The notes: generated from the letters alone by a model not told the origin. A DNA stretch of 64,000 nucleotides from Bacteroidota bacterium (GCA_018818065.1 JAHISV010000008.1:248001-312000); one strand, 5' to 3'; positions 18,910 to 27,432 are shown, counted from the stretch's first letter. Numbers and translations: made by a program.

Positions 18910-19014
18910 TTATTTCCTTTTATTTGTTATTCTTGATAGCGTAACTACAATTAACATTAGAACAATTATATAAACAAAAATCCAAGCCATATGTGTTAAT
19001 GTGTGTAGCATCAT
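18910..19014 (-). CDS. Small single-helix membrane peptide (34 aa)
   Basis: A short frame from ATG at 19012-19014 to TAA at 18910-18912. The peptide starts MMLHTLTHMAWIFVY and continues as a hydrophobic helix (IIVLMLIVVTLS) with a basic end RITNKRK, so it is a plausible one-pass membrane protein with Met and His at the outer or inner edge. It starts only about 10 nt after the inferred start of transcription from the sigma54-like site and ends 9 nt before cusC, so it would be the first gene of the pump operon. The ribosome-binding site is weak (AAGAAA). No family recognised; it may be a small pump subunit or regulator. Composition and position support it, but a chance frame is possible. Confidence 0.5.
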   Translation of the reverse strand: MMLHTLTHMAWIFVYIIVLMLIVVTLSRITNKRK

Positions 19015-19034
19015 TTTCTTTTTTATATGACTAT

Positions 19035-19051
19035 CTCAAATAGAGTGCCAA
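19035..19051 (-). promoter_or_regulatory. Sigma54-like promoter upstream of the cus operon
   Basis: Minus strand reads TTGGCACTCTATTTGAG: TGGCAC, 5 nt, TTGA. The GG and the second G are 12 nt apart, the right spacing for -24/-12 elements; only the last base (A for C in GC) differs from consensus. Transcription would start near 19024. It fits the NtrC-type regulator encoded just upstream. Confidence 0.65.
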
Positions 19052-19160
19052 ATAAGATTCTTACGATTTTAAGTAAAAATGGAGTTTTTAGAGAATAATT
19101 TGGAAAGCGTGTATTTAAGAAATCTTAATTTTTTAAATAATTTAAAAGTTTGTGATGTGC

Positions 19161-19191
19161 AAAGGAAGTCATTAACTGAAAGACTTCCTTT
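19161..19191. promoter_or_regulatory. Inverted repeat: regulator binding site or terminator
   Basis: Perfect 10-bp arms AAAGGAAGTC (19161-19170) and GACTTCCTTT (19182-19191) with an 11-nt spacer. It lies 4 nt after the response-regulator stop and about 110-140 bp upstream of the sigma54-like promoter, the usual distance for an NtrC-type enhancer site. It could instead end the regulator transcript, but there is no run of T beyond the stem. Confidence 0.5.
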
Positions 19192-19194
19192 ATA

Positions 19195-20547
19195 TTAATC
19201 TCTAGTGATTTTGTATAATTCGATTTTTGAATAGAGAGTGGGAAGAGAAATTCCCAAACACTTTGCTGCTTTTGGTTTATCCCATTTTACAGCATCTAAC
19301 ATTTTTTCAATATGCCTATTTTCCATTATTGAGAGACTGACTAAAGTTATATCTTCCTCATCTTTTTCTTTTATGAAATTCTCTTTTAATAATATATTGT
19401 CCTTCTCTATTACATCCCCTTTTGAAAGAACAGCTGCCTGTAATAGGACATTCTCCAATTCCCGTATATTGCCTTCCCAGATGTTCTCATTTAACATATT
19501 CATAATCTCAACTGATATGCTTGATATATTCTTATGGAGCTCTTTATTGATTTTTTTAAGAAAATGGCTCACAAGCAAAGGTATGTCATCTCTTCTATCT
19601 CGAAGTGGAGGTACATCAAATACAACAACATTCAACCTGTAATAAAGATCTTCTCTAAATTTTCCCTCAGATACTAACTTTTCAAGATTTTTATTCGTAG
19701 CTGTTATTATTCGGGCTTTCATGGGAATTGTCGCTTCTCCACCAACTCTTTCAAATTCCTTTTCTTGCAAAATTCTAAGTAATTTCACCTGCAATGGAAT
19801 TGATATCTCTGATATTTCATCTAAAAAAATCGATCCCTCACCTGCTAATTCAAATTTCCCTTTCTTATCCTTTATCGAACCTGTAAACGCTCCCTTGACA
19901 TGACCAAATAATTCACTCTCCAAAAGAGTCTCCGTTAAGGCAGTACAATTAACGGGGATAAATGGATATTCTTTAGTTATACCCGAAAAATGAATTGCTC
20001 TGGCTACTAATTCCTTACCAGTTCCACTCTCACCTTGAACTAAAGCAGTTACTCGATTGGTTGAGACCTGCGCAATTTTTTTATATATGTCTCTCATCTT
20101 ATGACTTTTACCAACTAGATTATTCCTAATATCAACTTCAACAGGCTCTTTACTTTCTTCGACTATCTCAAGTTTCTCCGTCAAATATTTATTTTCTAAT
20201 GCCATTTTTATACTATGTTTTAAACGTTCCAAATCAATTGGTTTCTCTATATAATCATAAGCACCTTGTTGAATCGCTTTCACGGTCGACTGCATGTCAT
20301 CAAAGGCAGTCATCATTATTACATTAGTGTTAATTGTAAGTGATTGAATTTCTAAAAGTAGTTCAAACCCATTCATAACCGGCATTCTTATATCAGTAAT
20401 GACCAAATCTGGTCTTTCTTTTTTAATTATTTCTAATCCCTTTAGTCCATTATCCGCAGCAAATGTTTTATAATTATGCTTCGACAAATAATTTACTAGA
20501 GTAGTGCGTATAGATTCATCATCGTCAATTATTATTATCTTATCCAT
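19195..20547 (-). CDS. Sigma54-dependent NtrC-family response regulator
   Basis: 450-aa transcription activator. The receiver domain (1-118) has DLVITDIRMPVMNG, with the phospho-accepting Asp near 52. The AAA+ domain (about 147-375) has Walker A GESGTGKE, the sigma54-contact loop GAFTGS (Ala to Ser at the last place of GAFTGA), Walker B GSIFLDEI and the LLRILQEKEFERVGG segment. A Fis-type helix-turn-helix ends the protein (KPKAAKCLGISLPTLYSKI). It follows its kinase gene by 8 nt and lies upstream of the cus operon with a matching promoter, so it probably switches on metal efflux. Starts at ATG. Confidence 0.95.
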   Translation of the reverse strand: MDKIIIIDDDESIRTTLVNYLSKHNYKTFAADNGLKGLEIIKKERPDLVITDIRMPVMNGFELLLEIQSLTINTNVIMMTAFDDMQSTVKAIQQGAYDYIEKPIDLERLKHSIKMALENKYLTEKLEIVEESKEPVEVDIRNNLVGKSHKMRDIYKKIAQVSTNRVTALVQGESGTGKELVARAIHFSGITKEYPFIPVNCTALTETLLESELFGHVKGAFTGSIKDKKGKFELAGEGSIFLDEISEISIPLQVKLLRILQEKEFERVGGEATIPMKARIITATNKNLEKLVSEGKFREDLYYRLNVVVFDVPPLRDRRDDIPLLVSHFLKKINKELHKNISSISVEIMNMLNENIWEGNIRELENVLLQAAVLSKGDVIEKDNILLKENFIKEKDEEDITLVSLSIMENRHIEKMLDAVKWDKPKAAKCLGISLPTLYSKIELYKITRD

Positions 20548-20555
20548 GGTTGGAC

Positions 20556-22649
20556 CTAATTTTTTGGTAAACTTAATTTAAATGTAGCGCCTTTTGATGC
20601 TTCGTTTAATAGCTCTATAGTTCCGGAATGAGCTTCAATTATTCTCTTCGAGATAGATAGACCAAGTCCGGTTCCAGAAGTCTTTGATGTGTGAAAGGGT
20701 TCGAATAGTTTATCTTCTATTTCCGGAAGAACACCGGGACCATTATCAGACAACATAATTATAAAATTATTTTCTTCTTGATGAGAAGCTATATTTAATT
20801 CACCACCAACATCAGTCGCTTCTTGTGCATTAGTTATTAAATTAAGAAACACCCTATATAATTTTTCTCTATCTGCTGTGATCAAATAATTTTCAACGTT
20901 GTTGATTACACTTAAGGCATTTTCCTTGAACAAATTAGTGTGATCGGTACATATTTCATCAATCAATTTTTTAAGATCAAAATCACTTTTTAATAATTTA
21001 ATTTCTCTGGAAAATTCAAGGACTTCCTTGATTAGATTATTTAATCTATTCGTCTCTTTATTAATAATTTCAAATGACGCTTGGTGTCCTGCATCATCTA
21101 GTTCTTCAAATAAAATATCACAATTCATTTTTATGGATGTTAGCGGAGTTTTAATTTCATGTGCAAGTACAGCGGCCATTTTACCAAGTGCCACTAGCTT
21201 TTCAGATTGTGCCAACTCTTTCTGCAATTTCTTCTTTTCTGTTATATCAACTCCAACCAGTAAATAAATTGAAGCCTCACTCTGAGGCAGTTGAATTCTA
21301 GTTATAGAAATTAGTATAATTGAGTTCTGTTCATTTTGTATTAACACTTCCCATTCAATGATGTTTTCGTGAATTAGATGCTGTTTCAGTTGCTCAAAAG
21401 AAACTAATTCTCTACTTACTTCATGTTCAACGAAGAAATCATATTTAAATTTCGACTTCTTATTAATTTTAAATTGTTTCATGAAATTTGAATTAGATTC
21501 TAACACGTTATCATCTTCATCTATAATCGCAATTAGTGCATTAGATCGCTCAAAAGCATTTAATAATGCTTCAATTCTGCTTCCACTTTCAATCAACGCC
21601 AGCTGGTTCTCATATAAAGTGTTTGACATCTCATCGAAACTCTGTGCCAATTGCCCAATTTCATCATTTGAAGAAAAACCAACTTTAATCCCATAATTAC
21701 CTTGTCCTACTTGCTCAGTTTTTAGCCTTAACAAATTAATTGGATTAGCAATTATTTTGGAAATGATATAAGCCATACTTACACTAACTACAACACCACT
21801 CATAAGACTAACTAATGTAAATTTAATCCATTCAGCACTTGTGTGGAAAGTAATGATAGCTCTTCCTATGGGTAACTGAATTACTAATATTATTGGAATA
21901 ACTACCAAAGCTGCGAATAATACTTTCTTATTTAGACTAAACGAGTGAAGCTTATTGATTGCCGTTGGGAATAAATTATATCTATTTACGGAAACAACTG
22001 TAAAAAGGACGATACCAACTAAAAATGCCAGAGGACTAATTTCGACTAAGTAATAAAATCCAAGAATCCAGGGCATTATTATACCCACAGTGAATGAGAT
22101 TACATTCGTTAGAATGAGACCAATTAACAAATACAAGATTTGATGCTTTACCGATATTTCTTCACTACGCAAATATTTTTTTATCAACCAATAAACATTT
22201 AGCAGCAATAACATAGCGTACCACAATATATAGAGTTTGTAAAACTCATTATAATGAGCAGCATACTCTGAGCCATGTTTATGTGATTCCTCAATTATAT
22301 TTCCAGTCCAAAGCATAATAAAAATAATAAACGTCGGAATTATTAGAACCCCCTTCAAAATCGAAGGCATTTTATTTTCATTATTAAAGTAGTAGGAAAA
22401 GAAACTAAGCGTTAGCATTATCGCCATAAGAAAGAAATGGCAACTTTGATCAAGAATTGTAACATCATCTTCAATTATGAAAAGAAAATGAATTCCGTGT
22501 GAGAATAGATAAGCGAGAACTAAAACTAAAGTGGCTAAAAAATATCTATTCGAAATATTTTTAGTGTTTCTGTAATACAAAACAACAAAAAGACCAACTG
22601 TTGAAAATATTGTCAAGAGTAGTAATATTTGTCCCACAAAAATTGGCAT
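20556..22649 (-). CDS. Multi-pass membrane sensor histidine kinase (HAMP-PAS-HisKA)
   Basis: 697-aa partner of the adjacent NtrC-type regulator. About eight hydrophobic helices fill residues 5-295 in the manner of 7TM-type sensors, with a histidine-rich loop HKHGSEYAAHY near 125 that might sense metal. A HAMP-like segment follows (MAYIISKIIANPINLLRLKTEQVGQGNYG, given only in part), then a PAS domain near 355-470, a HisKA box LAHEIKTPLTSIK with the histidine near 498 and a HATPase domain (NLITNAQEATD, DNGPGVLPE, GTGLGLSISK). The layout is that of NtrB-like kinases controlling sigma54 activators. It probably reports envelope metal or quinone state; the signal is unknown. Confidence 0.93.
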   Translation of the reverse strand: MPIFVGQILLLLTIFSTVGLFVVLYYRNTKNISNRYFLATLVLVLAYLFSHGIHFLFIIEDDVTILDQSCHFFLMAIMLTLSFFSYYFNNENKMPSILKGVLIIPTFIIFIMLWTGNIIEESHKHGSEYAAHYNEFYKLYILWYAMLLLLNVYWLIKKYLRSEEISVKHQILYLLIGLILTNVISFTVGIIMPWILGFYYLVEISPLAFLVGIVLFTVVSVNRYNLFPTAINKLHSFSLNKKVLFAALVVIPIILVIQLPIGRAIITFHTSAEWIKFTLVSLMSGVVVSVSMAYIISKIIANPINLLRLKTEQVGQGNYGIKVGFSSNDEIGQLAQSFDEMSNTLYENQLALIESGSRIEALLNAFERSNALIAIIDEDDNVLESNSNFMKQFKINKKSKFKYDFFVEHEVSRELVSFEQLKQHLIHENIIEWEVLIQNEQNSIILISITRIQLPQSEASIYLLVGVDITEKKKLQKELAQSEKLVALGKMAAVLAHEIKTPLTSIKMNCDILFEELDDAGHQASFEIINKETNRLNNLIKEVLEFSREIKLLKSDFDLKKLIDEICTDHTNLFKENALSVINNVENYLITADREKLYRVFLNLITNAQEATDVGGELNIASHQEENNFIIMLSDNGPGVLPEIEDKLFEPFHTSKTSGTGLGLSISKRIIEAHSGTIELLNEASKGATFKLSLPKN

Positions 22650-22762
22650 CGAATAACCTTTAGTTGTTTGTTATCAATTAGTTAAAAATATTTAAAATAA
22701 TCCGATTTCTTTAATTAGAATAGTTTCGCATAACATTTCTTGTCCAAATTGATGATTTGTTT

Positions 22763-22778
22763 TTGGCATCATAATTGG
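22763..22778 (+). promoter_or_regulatory. Weak sigma54-like site before the TerB-like gene
   Basis: TTGGCATCATAATTGG has GG and the later G 12 nt apart as in -24/-12 promoters, but GG instead of GC at -12 and T for C in the -24 box. It would start RNA near 22790, 36 nt before the TerB-like ORF. Weaker than the sites at 19035 and 23345. Confidence 0.3.
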
Positions 22779-22825
22779 TGATTAGTCTAAAATGTTCTTT
22801 AAATCAAAAACTATACCTAAAAATT

Positions 22826-23176
22826 ATGACAATCAATGAACTTAAAGATAATGGAAAATTTTATCGTGCACTCCTAATATTAGCTAAAAAAAATAAGAGC
22901 ATCAGTTTAACAGAAACGAAAATATTAATTGCAATCGGGCAAAATTTGGGTTTCGAAAAAAAATTTTGTGAAATTGCCATTTCTGAATTGCTTGAAAATG
23001 AATATATATCAGAAAAACCCCCACGATTCAGCAATCCACACACGGCCCGAAGCTTTATTGAAACTGGTTTTTATTTAGCATTAAGTGATAATAACTTATC
23101 AAAAGAAGAAAAACAATGGTTATTATCAGTCGCGGATCGAAACGAAATAAAGATAGATTTTCTGGATTCTGAATGA
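22826..23176 (+). CDS. TerB-like small alpha-helical protein
   Basis: 116 aa from the ATG at 22826; the open frame also runs 17 codons further upstream to a TTG, but that lead has no family look. The protein starts MTINELKDNGKFYRAL and is wholly helical. IGQNLGFEKKFCEIAISELLENEYI and the late segment LSKEEKQWLLSVADRNEI resemble the acidic-helix pattern of the TerB (tellurite-resistance) fold, in which EExxLL and a following helix are common. It lacks the acidic metal pair seen clearly in true TerB, so the fold is a guess. It is divergent from the histidine kinase at 20556 and sits under a weak sigma54-like site. Confidence 0.6.
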   Translation: MTINELKDNGKFYRALLILAKKNKSISLTETKILIAIGQNLGFEKKFCEIAISELLENEYISEKPPRFSNPHTARSFIETGFYLALSDNNLSKEEKQWLLSVADRNEIKIDFLDSE

Positions 23177-23738
23177 AATCTAATCATGATCTATATCTAG
23201 GAGTAACAGCAATATGAACATTCATATCCAAAAAGATCTGCTATGATAATGAGAAACTTATTTAACTTTCTTAAAATTTTTCAAATAATTTAAATTTTCA
23301 TTGACTTTTATCCCTCATTAATAAATATATAACGGGAAAAACACTTGGCACTGTAATTGAGTATTAATATTTGCTCAAGTATGATTAACTCATAGCACTA
23401 ACACCCACAACACAAATCAGGCGGTAAGATTTTTTTGCCGCCCTCGCTTTCTTGTAAAAACTTGATTTCTCTAAATAGATGTTATTATATGACCGTTCGG
23501 CATAAAATAGATGGTTATGGTTCGTATCGATTATTGATTCTAATTTTGATTTGTTTTGGTGGCATAGTTGAATCGTCAAAAGAATTACACAAAAGTTAGG
23601 CATCCACTCAATCTTTTATTTCTTATTCTATATTTATTGGTTTCAACATAGGTGCATAATATGGCTGCTAACTAATTTTAAAATAAACATCCTCTAATCC
23701 TGAATAGGTGATATTTTCTTTTCAAACCTCTGTTACAG
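23177..23738. other. 562-bp intergenic region with sigma54-like site and hairpin; possible small RNA
   Basis: No convincing protein gene. A short minus-strand frame at 23385-23603 has no family look and no ribosome site. The plus strand carries a strong sigma54-like site at 23345-23361 and, 60 nt further, a GC-rich hairpin at 23420-23442 (GGCGGTAA paired with TTTGCCGCC). No ORF longer than about ten codons follows on the plus strand. An RNA made from here would be non-coding. The two histidine-kinase-linked genes flank it. Confidence 0.4.
23345..23361 (+). promoter_or_regulatory. Sigma54-like promoter without downstream ORF
   Basis: TTGGCACTGTAATTGAG has the same TTGGCAC box, 5-nt spacer and TTGAG end as the site before the cus operon (19035-19051, minus). 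Inferred start near 23372. No gene follows on this strand before the minus-strand kinase gene. Confidence 0.55.
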
Positions 23739-24728
23739 TTAATTGCTACTATCAACTGTAGGCATTACAATTACAAACGTTGTTTTATTGCTACTATTTT
23801 CCTTAGTATTTGGGTCTGATTTTACATAAATCTCTCCGTGCATCAACTTTACGAATTTATGGACTAACGGCAGGCCAAACCCGGTTCCTCTTTCCCCTGA
23901 TGTCCCCTCTGTTGTGGTTGGATCTGAATGTGAAAATATCGAATCGATTTTGTTTGGAGGAATTGCCGGACCAATGTTCATAATATTAATCTCCACCTTA
24001 TCCCCGACCTTTTTCATGCCAATATTTATCTTTTCGTTAATATCCGAGAACTTAATTGCATTACTTAATAAATTGCATATGATAGTGTACATGAAGATAA
24101 CAGGTTCAACTTTCGCAACCACTGATGAATTCGGAAAATCATAATTGATTGATAATCCCTTTTTTAAGCAACTTGCACCATACGAATCTCCCGCCTCTTT
24201 AATAATTTCAATGAGACTATAGTCATTTAGTTCCATCTCAATTTTACCACTCTCAATTGCTATTAATTTCCTGGAAACGTCAATCAATGTGCAAGCTTGA
24301 GAAAGACTATTTATGATCATAATAGTATTTTCTTTTACTTCAGCTTGTGTAAAAGAATCAGGTTCATTTTTCATTAACTCCAATAAGTTCTTACTTGTGC
24401 CGATTGGATTAGCCAAGTCATGAGATAACATTCGTGTTAGAGTCTCTTTTTCACTTATGGTTTGTTTAAGTAAAATGTTTTGATCTACAAGTCTCAATTT
24501 TTGCTGCAATAGTTTCATTTGTAAAAAATAGACGATTGTTCCAATTATTGACCCCAGAATAAAAAAGTAGGCTGCCATTGTCATATGTTTAGGAGAAAAC
24601 GAACTAACAAATATTCCAATATTAATCCCTCCCATGAAAATGAACATAGAGATTGGGTGTAGTAGCAAATATCCAATTAAGCCGCCAATTAAGATATATA
24701 TTATTGTACTTAATGATTTCATTCTCAT
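23739..24728 (-). CDS. Membrane histidine kinase, short sensor
   Basis: 329 aa. Two hydrophobic helices at about 8-40 and 48-70 join only a short outer loop, then a coiled stretch (KLLQQKLRLVDQN) and a HisKA-like box, RMLSHDLANPIGTSKN, with the phospho-histidine near 102. The HATPase domain has NLLSNAIKFSD, NIGPAIPPNK and GTGFGLPLVHK. DLANP instead of EIRTP is common in a subgroup of kinases. There is no adjacent response regulator, so it is an orphan. It lies next to the left edge of the integrative element; it is probably chromosomal but could be part of the island. Ligand unknown. Confidence 0.9.
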   Translation of the reverse strand: MRMKSLSTIIYILIGGLIGYLLLHPISMFIFMGGINIGIFVSSFSPKHMTMAAYFFILGSIIGTIVYFLQMKLLQQKLRLVDQNILLKQTISEKETLTRMLSHDLANPIGTSKNLLELMKNEPDSFTQAEVKENTIMIINSLSQACTLIDVSRKLIAIESGKIEMELNDYSLIEIIKEAGDSYGASCLKKGLSINYDFPNSSVVAKVEPVIFMYTIICNLLSNAIKFSDINEKINIGMKKVGDKVEINIMNIGPAIPPNKIDSIFSHSDPTTTEGTSGERGTGFGLPLVHKFVKLMHGEIYVKSDPNTKENSSNKTTFVIVMPTVDSSN

Positions 24729-25274
24729 GGGTTGTTCCCTTTCAACTGAAATAAGAGTTAAGGATTTCTATTTGAAAATTTATGTACTAACTTACTGTAA
24801 CAACTGAGCAAGGTAGATTAGTTCGTCAAACTTTCCGTTGAATTCTTTTACTACTATTTTTTATTTCAGTTGAGAACTGCAACAATAAGTGGATAACCAA
24901 GAGTTCGTAACTCTCCGTAGAGTTTGATTAACATCGTAAAACTGAGCATCAAATTTCTCAAAGTCCCCTTACAATCCATCATTTAGAATAATTAATTTTA
25001 GGGTAGACGCCACAGGAGTACCCAAAACTCTGTTAAGATTTTCATTTTCAATAGCTTACAAATTTACTGCCGTGAATTCACACACAGTTCACACATTTAC
25101 ATCAAATTTCAGATTATATTTTTCTTCATATATCATGTTTTTTACTGATGCAATTTTATTTATTGCATTTGCCAACTCGATCTCATATGCCTCAAATGAA
25201 TTCAATTATTACTAGCAAGTCAATACTATTTGTAATATAATTAACAGCGCAACACTTAAGAAAGGAGAACAAAA
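24729..25274. other. 546-bp intergenic region holding the left end of the integrative element
   Basis: No ORF of note. All frames are stop-rich. The right part contains the TTCACAC repeat pair (25077-25094). A strong ribosome site (AAAGGAG) at its right end serves the gene at 25275. I looked for a copy of the ssrA 3' end here and found only a gapped, unconvincing likeness at 24901-24930. Confidence 0.6.
25077..25094 (+). repeat. Left TTCACAC pair, candidate integrase arm site
   Basis: TTCACAC at 25077-25083 and again at 25088-25094, start to start 11 bp, followed by ATTT. The same heptamer pair, same order and same 11-bp period, is at 33229-33246 near the other end of the element. Paired short direct repeats one helical turn apart at both ends are typical arm-type sites of tyrosine recombinases. 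Confidence 0.6.
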
Positions 25275-25511
25275 ATGATTTACATGTTGGATGGGGATGG
25301 TCTCATTTATTCAAAGTGTATAACCTGCAGTCATTTTGACAGTGATAGCTGGTTAGATCGCTCCAAAACCCCCAAGAAAAAATGCGCAGCCTACCATGTA
25401 ATTCCAGATGATATTTGGGAAGAAAAAATCGAACACCTGGAAGTACTACCAAACCAAATTGGGAGTCATACTTATATATATAATATTCCGTCTATCCATA
25501 AAGATCGTTGA
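25275..25511 (+). CDS. Small cysteine-containing protein of unknown function
   Basis: 78 aa with a strong ribosome site (AAAGGAG, 9 nt upstream of ATG). The pattern CITCSHFDSDSW near residues 15-27, then KKKCAAYHVIPDDIWEEKIEHLE and NQIGSHTYIYNIPS, resembles a family of small proteins with CxxC, a later C-A-[AF] motif, IPxxI and a histidine, found often in phage and plasmid settings; the match is from memory and loose. The cysteines and histidine could bind zinc. It is the only plus-strand gene of the element and overlaps the end of the convergent 178-aa gene by 20 nt. Confidence 0.7.
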   Translation: MIYMLDGDGLIYSKCITCSHFDSDSWLDRSKTPKKKCAAYHVIPDDIWEEKIEHLEVLPNQIGSHTYIYNIPSIHKDR

Positions 25512-26028
25512 TTTCGGTTACCAGATTACTTTGTAATTTCTTTGGTAATCCGTCAATAGCTCTGAGAATCATTTGGTGCAAATGATCTGTCTTGTCTTCA
25601 AGTATAGCTGATTTTAAAACTTTTACAGATGTCCGTGTGCTAATTTCCTTGCAAATGCTTCGAGTCACATCCTGAATGCTGTCATTAACCTGGCTCTCAG
25701 CTGTTTTAACTGCTACATCGAATTCCAGCAATAATTTTGGATCAAGTTTGCCTTCCAGATCTTCGATAAGTTTCAAAAAGAAAATGCTCCACTGATTCTT
25801 GAACGAAAGAATATGGTGTTCCAGAATAGCAACTATCTCCTCACTTTCGAGAATGTACTTACTTATCTGTATGTAATTGTTCAGAAGATAAGTGAGGTCC
25901 TTAGCATCGCTATTCTGAACCTCACCCTTCTGTAGTTGTGTTATCAATCGGGAGAGTAACCTCCTGGCACTCTGCGAATCTTTTACACGAACAATGGGGG
26001 TACAGGTCTTCTTATCTTCTTTATTCAT
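25492..26028 (-). CDS. Hypothetical helical protein of the element
   Basis: 178 aa, charged and almost wholly helical, no signal peptide or membrane segment. It starts MNKEDKKTCTPIVRVKDSQSARRLLSRLI, with a middle section SEEIVAILEHHILSFKNQ. No family recognised. The SARRLL...AKDLTYLLNNY pattern resembles small accessory proteins encoded after replication genes of mobile elements. It follows the DnaB-like helicase gene by 48 nt on the same strand and so is probably the last gene of the replication operon. Confidence 0.7.
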   Translation of the reverse strand: MNKEDKKTCTPIVRVKDSQSARRLLSRLITQLQKGEVQNSDAKDLTYLLNNYIQISKYILESEEIVAILEHHILSFKNQWSIFFLKLIEDLEGKLDPKLLLEFDVAVKTAESQVNDSIQDVTRSICKEISTRTSVKVLKSAILEDKTDHLHQMILRAIDGLPKKLQSNLVTEINDLYG

Positions 26029-26076
26029 AACGGCTCACAAAAGATATTGTTTCAAAAAGTGACTATAAATGCTTAC

Positions 26077-27432
26077 TTATCTGGTCTTTACAGATTCAAA
26101 ACTATGGAATTGTGGTTGATACCTTAGAGGTATCTGTCCAATTTTGCCAGAGCGATTTTTTGCAATTATTATATTTAAATGTTCTTCTGGTTTTAACAAT
26201 TGATCGTCCATGGTATATAATGTTTTTCCATCCATAAATGGATTCATGCCATAGACAGAAGGTCGATGCAAAAATACCACCATCTTTGCGTCTTGTTCTA
26301 ATTGTCCAGACTCTCTCAAATCACTGAGTCCAGGAAGTTTATTTTGTCTTGCCTCGACTTGTCGATTCATTTGTGAAATCAGAATTATTGGTAGGTTTGT
26401 CTTTTTCGCGAACTCACGTAAATCCTTTGATAGCTGTGCTACACATAGGTCATATCGATCAAATGAGTACCCCTTTAATGAAACCAAAGATAAGTAGTCA
26501 ATAAATACGACATCACATCGATTTAGCGTTTTGTATTTTCTAATTGTAGATTTTATTCTTTCGGGTGTTTGGCTTCCGCTATCTTCAATGATACATTTTT
26601 CATTGATAACATGAATATCACTTTTCTGATTTTCCAAAAGTGCATTAAAACGAATATTGCATAGTTTACCATTTGTAAGCTCTGATGAATCGATTTTATA
26701 CACTGCCGAAATATCACGCTCAATTAATTCTTTGCCTGTCATTTCCATGGAAATAATTAAAGTATGATAGCCCTGAATATTTATATTACGACTGAGCTGC
26801 AGCATAAAAGCACTTTTCCCCATTCCCGGACGAGCAGCGATAATTGTCAGGTGAGATTTAGGGATCCCTTTAATCACCTTGTCAAGAGACTCAATGCCAG
26901 TTTCTATGTAGTCTTTTGACTTCGCTCCAATTCTTAAATTGGAAAGATCGATTAAATACTCCCTGTAAACATCATCCCTTTTTTTTCCATTTTCATAACA
27001 CTCAAATTTCTCTGCCACTATTCCATCAATACTCTCTCTTAATCTTTCAGCGTATTGCAGTCCCGAAATCCTTTCATTTCTCAGAACAGTATTACTTCTC
27101 TCTACCGCCAACTCAATCGAGTTTTCTATCAATAATATTGGTAATACGGGCTCATATCCTGGTGCTTCAGTTGATACCTTTTTCAATTGAGTGATCATCC
27201 TCTTATCACCACCATTTTTAAGAATATATGTAAAAAGGGATGGTGCATCTGGTGGATTCGAGTTTTCATTGTAGTAGTTTATAATCAACTGATATAGCTG
27301 CAGGTTCTCATGGTCGAGAAATAAATCTCCATACCTGTAGCCATGGTTGTAAAGCCTATAAAATGATTCTTTAGAATTCAATATCCCTGATAATAAACGT
27401 AACTCCTGATTCGATCTTACTTTTACATCCAT
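26077..27432 (-). CDS. DnaB-like replicative helicase of the element
   Basis: 451-aa helicase that would unwind DNA at the element's own origin. The N-terminal domain (about 1-120) begins RSNQELRLLSGILNSKESFYRL, as in DnaB. The RecA-like core has Walker A AARPGMGKSAFML near residue 203, Walker B DVVFIDYLSLV near 305 and LSDLRESGQLEQDAKMVVFLHRP near 380, all standard for the family. The full length fits a DnaB rather than a fragment. It is encoded just after a phage O-like protein, the common initiator-plus-helicase pair of temperate phages. A second cellular dnaB is expected elsewhere, so this copy is accessory. Confidence 0.93.
   Translation of the reverse strand: MDVKVRSNQELRLLSGILNSKESFYRLYNHGYRYGDLFLDHENLQLYQLIINYYNENSNPPDAPSLFTYILKNGGDKRMITQLKKVSTEAPGYEPVLPILLIENSIELAVERSNTVLRNERISGLQYAERLRESIDGIVAEKFECYENGKKRDDVYREYLIDLSNLRIGAKSKDYIETGIESLDKVIKGIPKSHLTIIAARPGMGKSAFMLQLSRNINIQGYHTLIISMEMTGKELIERDISAVYKIDSSELTNGKLCNIRFNALLENQKSDIHVINEKCIIEDSGSQTPERIKSTIRKYKTLNRCDVVFIDYLSLVSLKGYSFDRYDLCVAQLSKDLREFAKKTNLPIILISQMNRQVEARQNKLPGLSDLRESGQLEQDAKMVVFLHRPSVYGMNPFMDGKTLYTMDDQLLKPEEHLNIIIAKNRSGKIGQIPLRYQPQFHSFESVKTR

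Noticed and set aside
23555..23562. TTTGGTGG, equal to the ssrA 3' end plus flank, as attachment site
   Set aside because: Only eight bases match, expected by chance in 64 kb, and it lies outside the TTCACAC pair.
23385..23603. 72-codon minus-strand frame
   Set aside because: No ribosome site, no family look, odd composition; it lies across the inferred non-coding region.
24901..24930. Partial likeness to the T-arm end of ssrA as left attachment site
   Set aside because: GAGTTCGTAACTCTCCG matches only with several gaps; site-specific exchange needs an ungapped core.
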